48,552 nucleotides of DNA from Streptomyces antioxidans (GTDB lineage Bacteria > Actinomycetota > Actinomycetes > Streptomycetales > Streptomycetaceae), in NCBI RefSeq assembly GCF_000968685.2, contig NZ_LAKD02000095.1:1-48552 (forward strand). Direction: 5' to 3'. The notes beneath the pieces were generated by a model, which was not told the origin of the DNA, ran no database searches, and saw only the letters and a list, made by a program, of their open reading frames with translations. Made by a program: the position numbers and the translations under genes. Positions 32,053-40,795 of this stretch are shown here, in pieces. The stretch's first letter is position 1. Each line of letters starts with the position of its first letter.

Positions 32053-32559
32053 ATGGATCTCGAGATCGAGCTCCGGGTGGACGGGACCGAGCACCACCTC
32101 ACCGTCGACACCCGTACGACGCTGCTGGACGCCCTGCGCGAACGACTGGGGAACACCAGCCCCAAGAAGGGCTGCGACCACGGACAGTGCGGCGCCTGCA
32201 CCCTGCTGCTCGACGGCCGCCGCATCCTCGGCTGCCTCGCACTGGCCGTCGCCCACCAGGGCGCGGACATCGTCACGGCGGCCGGGCTCACCGACGGCGA
32301 GCTGCATCCGCTCCAGCGGTCGTTCATCGCCCATGACGCCTTCCAGTGCGGCTACTGCACACCCGGGCAGATCGTCTCGGCGGCCGGCATGCTGCAGGAG
32401 GCCGGGAAGGGCTGGCCCAGCGCCGTGAGCAGGGACCCGGGCGCCACCGATGTGGTGCTCGACGACGAGGAGATCGCCGAGCGGATGAGCGGCAACCTGT
32501 GCCGCTGCGCGGCGTACGCGAACATCGTCCCGGCGATCGCGGAGGTGGCGCACCGATGA
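32053..32559 (+). CDS. molybdenum hydroxylase [2Fe-2S] subunit (PaoA/CoxS-like)
   Basis: A 168-residue electron-transfer subunit of a xanthine-oxidase-family enzyme. The plant-type [2Fe-2S] site is GCDHGQCGACTLLLDG plus a later GC, and the second cluster uses QCGYCTPG and GNLCRCAAY. It passes electrons from the molybdenum centre to the FAD subunit. There is no Tat signal as in E. coli PaoA, so the complex is probably cytoplasmic. ATG 32053 follows AAGGGTAGGG. Its stop overlaps the FAD subunit start (ATGA). Confidence 0.94.
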   Translation: MDLEIELRVDGTEHHLTVDTRTTLLDALRERLGNTSPKKGCDHGQCGACTLLLDGRRILGCLALAVAHQGADIVTAAGLTDGELHPLQRSFIAHDAFQCGYCTPGQIVSAAGMLQEAGKGWPSAVSRDPGATDVVLDDEEIAERMSGNLCRCAAYANIVPAIAEVAHR

Positions 32560-33545
32560 GGCCCTTTCGCTACGAACGCGCCGACGAGATACCGGCGGCC
32601 GTCGCCACCCTGGTGCGCGAGGCCGACGCGGCCTATCTGGCCGGGGGCACCAATCTGGTCGATCTGATGCGCCTCGAGGTGACGACCCCGGAGCTGCTGA
32701 TCGACGTCCGGCGGCTGACCTCGGACCGGATCGAGGAGCTGCCCGACGGGGGCCTGCGGATCGGGGCGGCCGTGCCCAACAGCGATCTCGCCGCCGACCT
32801 GCGGGTCCGGCGGCGCTATCCGGTGCTCTCCCAGGCACTGCTCTCTGGCGCCTCGGGCCAGCTGCGCAACCTCGCCACCACCGGCGGCAATCTGCTCCAG
32901 CGCACCCGCTGCCCGTACTTCCAGAACGTCACCACCCCCTGCAACAAGCGCGTCCCCGGCTCGGGCTGTTCCGCGGTGGAGGGCTATCAGCGCGATATGG
33001 CGGTCCTGGGCGCCTCCCCCGCCTGTGTGGCCACCCACCCCTCCGACATGGCCGTCGCACTGGCCGCGCTGGACGCGGTGGTCACGGTGGTCGGCCCGGC
33101 CGCCGAGCGGCGGATCCCGCTGACCGGGCTGCACCGGCTGCCGGAGGACACCCCCGAGCGCGACACCGTCCTGGAGCACGGTGAGCTGATCACCGCGGTT
33201 GAGCTGCCGCCCCCGCACGCCGCGGCCCGCTCCCGCTACCGCAAGGTGCGCGACCGCGCCTCGTACGCCTTCGCACTGGTCTCGGTCGCCGCCGCGCTGG
33301 AGGTCACCGACGGGGCGGTACGGGACGTAGCGATCGCACTGGGCGGAGTGGCGCACAAGCCCTGGCGGGCCACCACGGCCGAGGCGATGCTGCGCGGCGC
33401 GCCCGCCACGCGGGAGAGCTTCGTGGACGCGGCCGCCGCCGAGCTGGCCGGGGCGCGGCCGCTGGCGGGCAACGCCTTCAAGATCCCGCTCGCCCGCAAC
33501 ACGATGGTCGGCACCCTGCTGGAGCTGCTGGAGGAGGTGCGATGA
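32556..33545 (+). CDS. molybdenum hydroxylase FAD subunit (PaoB/CoxM-like)
   Basis: A 329-residue FAD-binding subunit. FAD loops AYLAGGTNLVDLMR and ATTGGNLLQRTRC are visible. The insert RCPYFQNVTTPCNKRVPGSG followed by C holds extra cysteines like those that bind a [4Fe-4S] cluster in PaoB and 4-hydroxybenzoyl-CoA reductase. The subunit takes electrons from the [2Fe-2S] protein and hands them to the final acceptor. Both ends overlap the neighbours by ATGA, which implies stoichiometric translation of the three subunits. Confidence 0.93.
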   Translation: MRPFRYERADEIPAAVATLVREADAAYLAGGTNLVDLMRLEVTTPELLIDVRRLTSDRIEELPDGGLRIGAAVPNSDLAADLRVRRRYPVLSQALLSGASGQLRNLATTGGNLLQRTRCPYFQNVTTPCNKRVPGSGCSAVEGYQRDMAVLGASPACVATHPSDMAVALAALDAVVTVVGPAAERRIPLTGLHRLPEDTPERDTVLEHGELITAVELPPPHAAARSRYRKVRDRASYAFALVSVAAALEVTDGAVRDVAIALGGVAHKPWRATTAEAMLRGAPATRESFVDAAAAELAGARPLAGNAFKIPLARNTMVGTLLELLEEVR

Positions 33546-35674
33546 GCGACGTCACGGCACGCCCCCGTGCCATCGGCATGCCGATGGACCGCATCGACGG
33601 TGTGCAGAAGGTCACCGGCACCGCCACCTACGCCTATGAATGGCCCCTCGACCAGCCCGTCTATCTCTATCCGCTCCAGTCCACGATCGCCGCCGGGCGG
33701 GTCACCGGAGTGGACAGCGCGCTCGCGGAGGCGGAGCCGGGGGTGCTGGCGGTGCTCAGCCACCTCAACGCCCCCACCCTGACCCGGCCCGAGGATCCGG
33801 AGCTCGCAGTGCTCCAGTCCGACGAGGTCGCCTGGCGCGGCCAGTTCATCGGGGCGGTGGTGGCCGAGAGCCTGGAGACCGCGCGCCGCGCGGCGGGGCT
33901 CGTCCGCGTGGACTACGAGAGCCGTCCCCCCGACGTGGTGCTGCGCGCCGACCGCGGCGACCTCTACTCCCCGGTGCACGCCGCGGTGTTCGGCTCGGGC
34001 GACGGAGAGCTCCAGGACGGCTCGCCCGCCGACAGTGTGCTGGGGGACGTCGATACGGCGCTGGCGCTCTCACCGGCCATGGTGAACGCCACGTACGCCA
34101 CGCCGATGTACCACAACAACCCGATGGAGCCGCACACAGCCGTGGTCACCTGGCTGGACGGTGAGCTGATCGTGCGCTGCTCCACCCAGGGCGCCACCAT
34201 GAGCCAGGCCCTGATCTCCGGGGTGCTGGGTCTTGAACCGGGGCGGGTGCGGGTGATCTCCCCGCATGTCGGGGGCGGGTTCGGCTCGAAGGTCTACCCC
34301 CATGCGTACGCCGTGCTCGCCGCGATGGCGGCCCGGATGGTCCGGCGGCCGGTGAAGTTCTCACTGACCAGGCAGCAGATGTTCGCCCTGGTCGGCTACC
34401 GCCCGGCGTCGATCCAGCGGATCCGGCTGGGCGCCGGACGGGACGGCAGGCTGACCGCGCTCTCCCACGAGGTGATCGAGCAGACCGCCAGGGCCAAGGG
34501 GTACGCGGAACAGGTGGCCGTCTGCTCCCGGACGATGTACGCGGCGCCGCACCGGCGCACCACCCACCGGCTGGCCCCGCTGGATCTCCCGGTGCCGACG
34601 ATCATGCGGGCGCCGGGCGAGGCGCAGGGGATGTTCGCGCTGGAGTCCGCGATGGACGAGATGGCGATCGCCTGCGGCATCGACCCGGTGGAGTTCCGGA
34701 TCCGCAATGAGCCCCAGGTGCATCCGGAGTCCGGGCTGCCGTTCTCCAGCCGCCATCTGACGGGCTGTCTGCGTGAGGGCGCCCGCCGGGCCGGATGGGA
34801 CCGGCGGGACCCGGCGCCCCGTTTCCGGCGCGAGGGGCGCTGGCTGGTGGGCACCGGCGTGGCCGCCTCGACGTATCCCTCCCCCCGCTTCCCCGGCAAC
34901 GCGGCCACCATCCGGCTCGCCGGGGACGGCCACTACACGGTGCGGATCGCCGCCGCCGACCTGGGCACCGGCACCTGGACGGCGCTCACCCAGATCGCCG
35001 CGGACGCGCTGAGCGTCCCGGTCAGACAGGTGGAGATGCGGATCGGGGACACGGCGCTGCCGTCCGCGTCGGTCGCCGGGTTCTCGGCGGGCATCAACAG
35101 CTGGGGCACCGCGATCTGGGAGGCGGCGGACCGGCTGCGGGCCCGGCTGCGGGCCGAGCACGGCGGCATCGCACCGGCGGAGGGTCTGGAGGTCACCGCG
35201 GAGCTGCCCGGCGGCAATCCGGAGGCCGAGCGCTATGCGATGCACAGCTTCGGTGCCCAGTTCGCCGAGGTGCGGGTGGACGAGGACACCGGTGAGGTGC
35301 GGGTGGCACGGCTGCTGGGGATGTTCGACGTGGGCCGGGTGATCAACCCCAAGACGGCCCGCTCCCAGCTGATCGGCGGAATGACCCAGGGGATCTCGAT
35401 GGCGCTGTACGAACACAGCGTGCTGGACCCGCGGTTCGGCCATGTGGTCAACCAGGACTTCGCCCAGTACCACATCGCCTCCGCCGCCGATGTGCACACG
35501 GTCGAGGCCCACTGGCTGGACGAGTCCGATCCGTACACCAACCCCATGGGGGCCAAGGGCCTCGGCGAGGTGGGCATCACCGGCACCGCCGCGGCCATCG
35601 CCAACGCCGTGTACCACGCCACCGGTGTCCGGATCCGCGAACTGCCCATCACGGTCGACAAGTTGGTGTCCTAG
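33542..35674 (+). CDS. molybdenum hydroxylase catalytic subunit (PaoC/CoxL-like)
   Basis: A 710-residue molybdopterin-cytosine-dinucleotide subunit, the usual length for the PaoC/YagR group. The N-domain (about 20-140) and the large Mo-binding domain are both complete. GGGFGSK near residue 245 is a cofactor-binding motif, and the active-site Glu lies in MGAKGLGEVGITG near the C-terminus. The family oxidises aromatic aldehydes or hydroxylates N-heterocycles with water as oxygen source. The substrate cannot be fixed, but the neighbouring NAD(P)-binding reductase gene follows after two bases and is probably part of the same detoxification unit. Confidence 0.93.
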   Translation: MSDVTARPRAIGMPMDRIDGVQKVTGTATYAYEWPLDQPVYLYPLQSTIAAGRVTGVDSALAEAEPGVLAVLSHLNAPTLTRPEDPELAVLQSDEVAWRGQFIGAVVAESLETARRAAGLVRVDYESRPPDVVLRADRGDLYSPVHAAVFGSGDGELQDGSPADSVLGDVDTALALSPAMVNATYATPMYHNNPMEPHTAVVTWLDGELIVRCSTQGATMSQALISGVLGLEPGRVRVISPHVGGGFGSKVYPHAYAVLAAMAARMVRRPVKFSLTRQQMFALVGYRPASIQRIRLGAGRDGRLTALSHEVIEQTARAKGYAEQVAVCSRTMYAAPHRRTTHRLAPLDLPVPTIMRAPGEAQGMFALESAMDEMAIACGIDPVEFRIRNEPQVHPESGLPFSSRHLTGCLREGARRAGWDRRDPAPRFRREGRWLVGTGVAASTYPSPRFPGNAATIRLAGDGHYTVRIAAADLGTGTWTALTQIAADALSVPVRQVEMRIGDTALPSASVAGFSAGINSWGTAIWEAADRLRARLRAEHGGIAPAEGLEVTAELPGGNPEAERYAMHSFGAQFAEVRVDEDTGEVRVARLLGMFDVGRVINPKTARSQLIGGMTQGISMALYEHSVLDPRFGHVVNQDFAQYHIASAADVHTVEAHWLDESDPYTNPMGAKGLGEVGITGTAAAIANAVYHATGVRIRELPITVDKLVS

Positions 35675-35676
35675 CC

Positions 35677-36591
35677 ATGCCCGCTCCACCGATCCTGGTG
35701 ACCGGCGCCGCGGGCGGCGTCGGGGCCGTGGGCCGTACCGTGGTGGAGAAGCTGCGCCGCCGCGGACTGCCCGTGCGCGCCATGGTGCACCGCGAGGACG
35801 AGCGGGCCGAGGCGCTGCGCGCGACGGGCGCGGCGGTGGTGGCGGGCGATCTGACCCGCGCCCCGGACGTGGCCCGCGCGCTGGACGGCTGCGGGCGGAT
35901 GTACTTCGGCATGAGCGTCTCGCCGGCGTACCTGGAGGCCACGATGACCACGGCGGCGGTCGCCCGCGACTACGCCCGGCTGGACGCGCTGGTCAACATG
36001 TCGCAGATGACGGTCTCCCAGATGGATCTCACCAGCACCTCGGAGTCCGCGCAGCAGCGGGAGCACTGGCTGGCCGAGCAGGCGCTCAACTGGTCCGGGC
36101 TGCCCGTCACCCATCTGCGGCCCACCATCTTCCTGGAGAATCCGCTCTTCACGGCCTTCGTCTACCGCTCCATCGCGGAAGAGGGCACGATCCGGCTGCC
36201 GTTCGGCACCGGGCGCACCTCCCCGGTCGCGGCGCGGGACGTCGCCGCGGTGGTGGCGACGATCCTGGCGGACCCCTCCTCGCACATCGGCAGGACCTAC
36301 CACCTGACCGGCCCGGCCTCGGTCGACATGACCACCCTGGCCGAGGAGTTGGCCGAGGAGCTCGGCCGCCCGGTCGCCTATGTGGACGTCTCCTACGAGG
36401 CCTGGGTCAACCACGACCTGAAGGCGCTGGGGCTGCCAGGACACCTCGCCGACCACCTCGCCACGATGGCGCGGCTGCACGCGGAGAACCGCTACGACCG
36501 CCGGACGGACGACATCGAGACGATCACCGGAAGGCCCGCGACCGGGGTGCGGGAGTACGTCCGCGAGCACCCCGGGATATTCACGGCATGA
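35677..36591 (+). CDS. NmrA-like NAD(P)-binding reductase
   Basis: A 304-residue atypical short-chain reductase of the NmrA/azoreductase-like group. The cofactor loop ILVTGAAGGVGAVGRTV is at the N-terminus, with ARG-rich strand ends (MVHREDERAEALR) that favour NADPH. It lacks the YxxxK of classical SDRs, as normal for this group. The gene starts two bases after the molybdenum subunit stop, so it is the last gene of that operon. It may be a redox sensor or a quinone/azo reductase. Confidence 0.85.
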   Translation: MPAPPILVTGAAGGVGAVGRTVVEKLRRRGLPVRAMVHREDERAEALRATGAAVVAGDLTRAPDVARALDGCGRMYFGMSVSPAYLEATMTTAAVARDYARLDALVNMSQMTVSQMDLTSTSESAQQREHWLAEQALNWSGLPVTHLRPTIFLENPLFTAFVYRSIAEEGTIRLPFGTGRTSPVAARDVAAVVATILADPSSHIGRTYHLTGPASVDMTTLAEELAEELGRPVAYVDVSYEAWVNHDLKALGLPGHLADHLATMARLHAENRYDRRTDDIETITGRPATGVREYVREHPGIFTA

Positions 36592-36661
36592 CATCCGTGC
36601 CGGGACTCCCCTCCTCGGCGCCACATCCTGGAATACCACCCCAAGGGAGTAAATTTTCCCC

Positions 36662-39256
36662 ATGGGCACGGACGAGGCCATCGCCGCACGGATACGCGTG
36701 ATCACCGAGGCGGGTGACGGGCTGAGCGGCCCCGATCTGCTCGGATTCGCGCTCGACCACGCCGTGACGGAGACCGGAGGTCTCGGCGGCATGGTGCATC
36801 TGCGCGGCCCCGGCGCCCGGCCGCTGCTGCTCACGGCGGTGCACGGGCTGATCCGTACGGTGGCCCGGGACTGGGCGGAGGTCGAACCGGCCGGTGTCAG
36901 CGCCCCGGCCCGCGCGATGGCCCAGGGGGCACCGGTGTGGGCGCCGAGCGTTGCCGAGGGGGGCGGCGCGGGCCCGGCGCTGCCCGCCGGAAGCGGGCTG
37001 CTGGCGGTTCCGCTGATCACTCCGGACGGGGTCACCGGTGCGCTGTCGGTGCTGGTGGTCCCGGCCGAACGGCCCGCACCGGAGCGGTGGGCGGCCGTCG
37101 AGGCGCTGTCGGCGTGGGCCGCGCGGCGGCTGTGGGAGGCCCCTCCCGACCAGGACCAGGACCAGGACCAGGACCAGGACCAAGACCGGGACCAGGACCA
37201 GGACCGGGACCGGAGCCTGGGCCTGGGCCACACGGGCACCTCGCTGGCCGACGACCAGGTGTGCCGGGCGCTCTGGCATATGAGCGACGCGTTCTTCGCG
37301 GTCGACGGCGACTGGCGCATCACCTTCGTCAACGGCGAGGCGGAGCGCCTGCTCGGCGCCGCCCGGAAGACGCTCGGCCGGACGCTGTGGGACGCCTTCG
37401 CGCGGCTGCGCGTCGACGAGGCCGAGCCGGACCTGCGGGACCGCTACCGGCGGGCCGCCGAGAGCGGCACCCCGGTCGGGTTCGAGGTGCGCTGGCCCAC
37501 CAATCGGCGCTGGTACGCCATGCGGCTGGTCCCGGTGCCGAACGGGCTCACGGTCTACGCCGCCGATATCACCGCGAGCCGGGCGCGGGAGGCGGAGCGG
37601 GCCGCGGCCGAGCACACGGCCGCCGAGCGCACCGCGCGGATCGGCGAACTGACCGACGCCCTCGCCCAGGCGCTGACGATGTGCGACGTGGTGAACGCCA
37701 TCGCCGACCGGGTGCTGCCGCCGTTCGGCGCCTCGGGGGTGGTGGTGCAGCTCATCGAGGGCGACGTGATCCGGATCGCCGGGGCCGTCGGCTATCCGCA
37801 GACCTTCCTGGAGTCGATCGACGGGTACTCGATCCATGAGGTGTCGCCGGTCTCGGAGGTGTACCGGACCGGGGCACCGGCCTTCATCGAGTCGGTCGAG
37901 GAGTACACCGCGCGCTATCCCCGCATGGAGGGACGGCCCGCCGCGGCGCGGAAGCAGGCCTGGGCCTTTCTGCCACTGATCGTCTCCGGCCGGAACATCG
38001 GCTGCTCGGTGATCGCCTTCGCCGAGCCGCGCCGCCTCGACGCGGAGGAGCGGGCCCTGCTCACCGCGCTCAGCGGGCTAATGGGGCAGGCCATCGAGCG
38101 CGCCCGGCTGTACGACATGGAGCACAACCGGGCCAAGGAACTCCAGCGGGGGCTGCTGCCCCGTGCCCTGCCGTCGCTGGCCTCGGTCGCCACCGCCGCC
38201 CGCTATCTGCCCGCCAGCGAGGGCATCGACGTGGGCGGTGACTGGTACGACGTGATCCCGCTGTCCGGCGCCCGGGTGGCCCTGGTCATCGGCGATGTGA
38301 TGGGTCACGGGCTGTCCGAGGCGGCCACCATGGGCCAGCTGCGCACCGCCGTGAACACCCTGGCCGAATTGGAGTTCCCGCCCGCCGAGTTGCTCACCCG
38401 GCTCAACGACGTGGTGAGCGACCTCGGGGACAACCTCTACGCGACCTGCCTGTACGCCGTGTACGACCCGGTCGCCGCCACCTGCGTCTTCTCCAGCGCC
38501 GGACATCCGCCACCGGCCGTCGTACGCCCCGGCCACCCGGTCCGCTTCGCCTGGAGCTGCCCCGATCCACCGCTGGGCGCTGCCCGGCCGCCGTTCGAGA
38601 CCACCGAGGTGAGCCTGGAGGAGGGCAGTCTGCTGGTGCTGTACACCGACGGTCTGGTGGAATCCGCCGACCGGGACATCGACCGCGGGCTGTGTCAGCT
38701 GGCGAGCGCGCTGTCCAGCGCGGCCCGCGCCCCCGGCCCGGAGCACGCCCGGCGGGCCGGAGACAGAGCTGAGGACGCGTCGCTGGAGCGGCTGTGCGAC
38801 GCGGTGCTGGCCGAGTTGCTGCCGGAGAAGCAGCTCACCGCCGATGACGCGGCCCTGCTCATCGCCCGCACCCATACGCTCGCCCCCGGCGACATCGCCG
38901 CGTGGCCGCTGTCCGAGGGGCCGATCGCCGCGGGCGAGGCACGCGATCACGTCCGGGACCAGCTGATCCACTGGGAGCTGGCTCCGCTCACCCCCACCGC
39001 GGAGCTGCTGGTCAGCGAGCTGGTCGCCAATGCGATCCGGCACGGCAGGGGCCCGATAGAGCTACGGTTGCTGCGCGGCGAGGGCCTGATCTGCGAGGTG
39101 ACCGACGGCTCGCTGACCACCCCCCGGATCCGCCACGCCTCGGAAACCGACGAGGGCGGCCGCGGCCTCCAACTGGTCTCGGCCCTCTCCCACCGCTGGG
39201 GCACCCGCTACACCCCCACCGGCAAGTGCATCTGGACCGAACAGCCACTCCCCTGA
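36662..39256 (+). CDS. GAF-PAS-GAF-SpoIIE phosphatase with HATPase domain
   Basis: An 864-residue signalling protein typical of streptomycetes. Order: GAF-like domain (about 1-160), an Asp/Gln repeat linker (163-184), PAS (about 200-300), GAF (about 325-480), PP2C/SpoIIE phosphatase (about 500-720; GGDWYDVIPL, VIGDVMGHG and LYTDGLVES hold the metal Asp residues), and a C-terminal GHKL ATPase/RsbW-like domain (about 735-864; SELVANAIRHG and DEGGRGLQL). It likely controls an anti-sigma/anti-anti-sigma switch, with both phosphatase and kinase ends in one chain. The ligand or light input is unknown. ATG 36662 has AAGGGAG about 12 bases upstream. It is monocistronic and ends at a convergent hairpin. 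Confidence 0.92.
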   Translation: MGTDEAIAARIRVITEAGDGLSGPDLLGFALDHAVTETGGLGGMVHLRGPGARPLLLTAVHGLIRTVARDWAEVEPAGVSAPARAMAQGAPVWAPSVAEGGGAGPALPAGSGLLAVPLITPDGVTGALSVLVVPAERPAPERWAAVEALSAWAARRLWEAPPDQDQDQDQDQDQDRDQDQDRDRSLGLGHTGTSLADDQVCRALWHMSDAFFAVDGDWRITFVNGEAERLLGAARKTLGRTLWDAFARLRVDEAEPDLRDRYRRAAESGTPVGFEVRWPTNRRWYAMRLVPVPNGLTVYAADITASRAREAERAAAEHTAAERTARIGELTDALAQALTMCDVVNAIADRVLPPFGASGVVVQLIEGDVIRIAGAVGYPQTFLESIDGYSIHEVSPVSEVYRTGAPAFIESVEEYTARYPRMEGRPAAARKQAWAFLPLIVSGRNIGCSVIAFAEPRRLDAEERALLTALSGLMGQAIERARLYDMEHNRAKELQRGLLPRALPSLASVATAARYLPASEGIDVGGDWYDVIPLSGARVALVIGDVMGHGLSEAATMGQLRTAVNTLAELEFPPAELLTRLNDVVSDLGDNLYATCLYAVYDPVAATCVFSSAGHPPPAVVRPGHPVRFAWSCPDPPLGAARPPFETTEVSLEEGSLLVLYTDGLVESADRDIDRGLCQLASALSSAARAPGPEHARRAGDRAEDASLERLCDAVLAELLPEKQLTADDAALLIARTHTLAPGDIAAWPLSEGPIAAGEARDHVRDQLIHWELAPLTPTAELLVSELVANAIRHGRGPIELRLLRGEGLICEVTDGSLTTPRIRHASETDEGGRGLQLVSALSHRWGTRYTPTGKCIWTEQPLP
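37148..37213 (+). repeat. GACCAG hexamer repeat coding for (Asp-Gln/Arg)n
   Basis: Eleven consecutive hexamers (GACCAG, with GACCAA and GACCGG variants) encode eleven Asp-Gln or Asp-Arg pairs in the linker between the first GAF and the PAS domain. A whole number of codon pairs keeps the frame, so copy number can vary without breaking the protein. Confidence 0.9.
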
Positions 39257-39280
39257 CGCCCCGTGAAGGCCGACCACCCC

Positions 39281-39317
39281 GCGAAGGGCAGACACCGCGC
39301 GGCTGATGTCCCTTCGC
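39281..39317. terminator. hairpin between converging genes
   Basis: GCGAAGGG (39281-39288) pairs with CCCTTCGC (39310-39317) around a 21-base loop, between the stops of the PP2C protein gene and the glycosyltransferase gene. It may end transcription from both sides. Confidence 0.5.
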
Positions 39318-39327
39318 CCCGGCCGTC

Positions 39328-40518
39328 TCAGCCCGCGGGGGCGCCGCGGCGGGGCATGCGGTTGGCGGGGGGCACCCGTAGGCAGCCGTCCGGGCCGCAG
39401 GTGGTGGTGCGGTCGTAGAGGTCCATCAGGCGGCGGGCGCCGCGGGTGATGTCGTAGCGGTCCACGGCGTCCGGGACCGGGAAGCGCAGGGGGCCCTGGG
39501 CGGCCTGGGCGCGCAGGGCGGCGGTGAGGGCGGCCGGGCCGGGGGCGATGCGGCGGGCGGCGGGCGCGGCGCCGTGGGGGAGTTCGTCGAGGGCGGGGCA
39601 GACGGTGTGCAGCACCGGCAGCCCGGCCGCCAGCCCCTCGAGCGCCGCGAGGCCGAACGCCTCCTCGGCGGACGGCGAGACCAGGACGTCCATGGCGGCC
39701 AGCAGCGCGGGCAGCCCCGCGGGCCGGTCGTCGGCCGGGCCCACCGCGCCCTCGCGCTCCCCCAGCAGCCGGACCCGGTCGGCCACGCCGAGCCGGGCGG
39801 CCAGGTCCTCCAGGGCGGGGCGTTCGGGGCCCTCGCCGACCAGCAGCAGCCGGGCGTCCGGCACCCCGGCGACGGCCCGTACCGCCGTGTCGAACCGCTT
39901 GTCCGCCACCAGGCGCCCCACCCCGCCCACCACGAAGGCCCGGTCGGGGATGCCGAGCCGGGCGCGGGCGGCCGCCCGGGCGGTCGGCTCGAAGCGGAAG
40001 TGGCGGGCGTCGATCCCGTTGGGCACCAGATGGATCCGGCGGTTGGGCACGCCCCAGTCGCGCAGCCGGTCGGCCACGGCGGCCGAGACGGCGACGGTGG
40101 CCGAGCCCAGCCGCTCGGCGGCGAGATAGCGGGCGCGGAGGGCGGCGGTGAGCGGGCGGCCGTCGATCCGCCGTTCGCCCAGGCTGTGTTCGGTGGCGAT
40201 GACCGCACCCACCCCGGCCAGCCGGGCGGCGATCCGGCCGAGCACAGCCGCCCGGTACAGATGGGTGTGCACCAGGTCGTAGCCGCCGGACCGGATGAGC
40301 CGCACCAGCCTGGGCACGGTGGTGAGCTGCCGCTCGCGCCCGCCGTCCAGGGGCAGCTGGATGACCGGAACGCCGTCCGCGCGGATGCCGTGCGCGGTGG
40401 CGCCGGGGCCCGAGAGGGCGATGACGTCACAGCGCACCGGCATATGGCGCAGCAGCAGCCGCAGTTGCTGTTCGGCTCCTCCGGCCCCGAGGCGGGAGAT
40501 GATGTGCAGGACTCTCAT
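39328..40518 (-). CDS. GT4-family glycosyltransferase
   Basis: A GT-B glycosyltransferase of about 396 residues. The N-terminus MRVLHIISRLGAGGAEQQL is the acceptor-side strand and glycine loop; VHTHLYRAAVLGRIAARL follows. In the donor domain VGGVGRLVADKRFDT and the E-x7-E region SAEEAFGLAALEGLAAGLPVL are conserved. It probably acts on exopolysaccharide or lipid-linked sugars. ATG 40518 is preferred because the sequence fold begins there; ATG 40536, six codons upstream, lies directly against a GGAGG and is the alternative. It is divergent from the GT2 gene across about 260 bases, in which I saw no other gene. Confidence 0.9.
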   Translation of the reverse strand: MRVLHIISRLGAGGAEQQLRLLLRHMPVRCDVIALSGPGATAHGIRADGVPVIQLPLDGGRERQLTTVPRLVRLIRSGGYDLVHTHLYRAAVLGRIAARLAGVGAVIATEHSLGERRIDGRPLTAALRARYLAAERLGSATVAVSAAVADRLRDWGVPNRRIHLVPNGIDARHFRFEPTARAAARARLGIPDRAFVVGGVGRLVADKRFDTAVRAVAGVPDARLLLVGEGPERPALEDLAARLGVADRVRLLGEREGAVGPADDRPAGLPALLAAMDVLVSPSAEEAFGLAALEGLAAGLPVLHTVCPALDELPHGAAPAARRIAPGPAALTAALRAQAAQGPLRFPVPDAVDRYDITRGARRLMDLYDRTTTCGPDGCLRVPPANRMPRRGAPAG

Positions 40519-40795
40519 CGGGCGACTGCGCCCCATCCTCCGTATTCCGATGGGCTTCGATCGGTGCCGACCCTGCCAGACGGCGGGATGTAAATCACGT
40601 AAGACGCGCGCCGCTGCGCCGTCGGGGTGGATGCCTTACGGGCCGTCAACAAAGGCGCGCCGAATATCCGATGTGCGCGCTCCTGCCCCATGGGATTGTT
40701 ACCTTCTCATCTCGCGCGATGACCTGATGAATATCGCCCGTATGGGTCATCGCGGCGCGACATTCGGTTCGAGCCAGCCCCGCGGGAGTGCCCAG

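Noticed and set aside
37148..37213. CRISPR-like array
   Set aside because: Six-base in-frame coding repeat without spacers.
40295..40795. Upstream extension of the GT2 glycosyltransferase
   Set aside because: Overlaps the divergent GT4 gene; a good ribosome-binding site supports the start at 40796.
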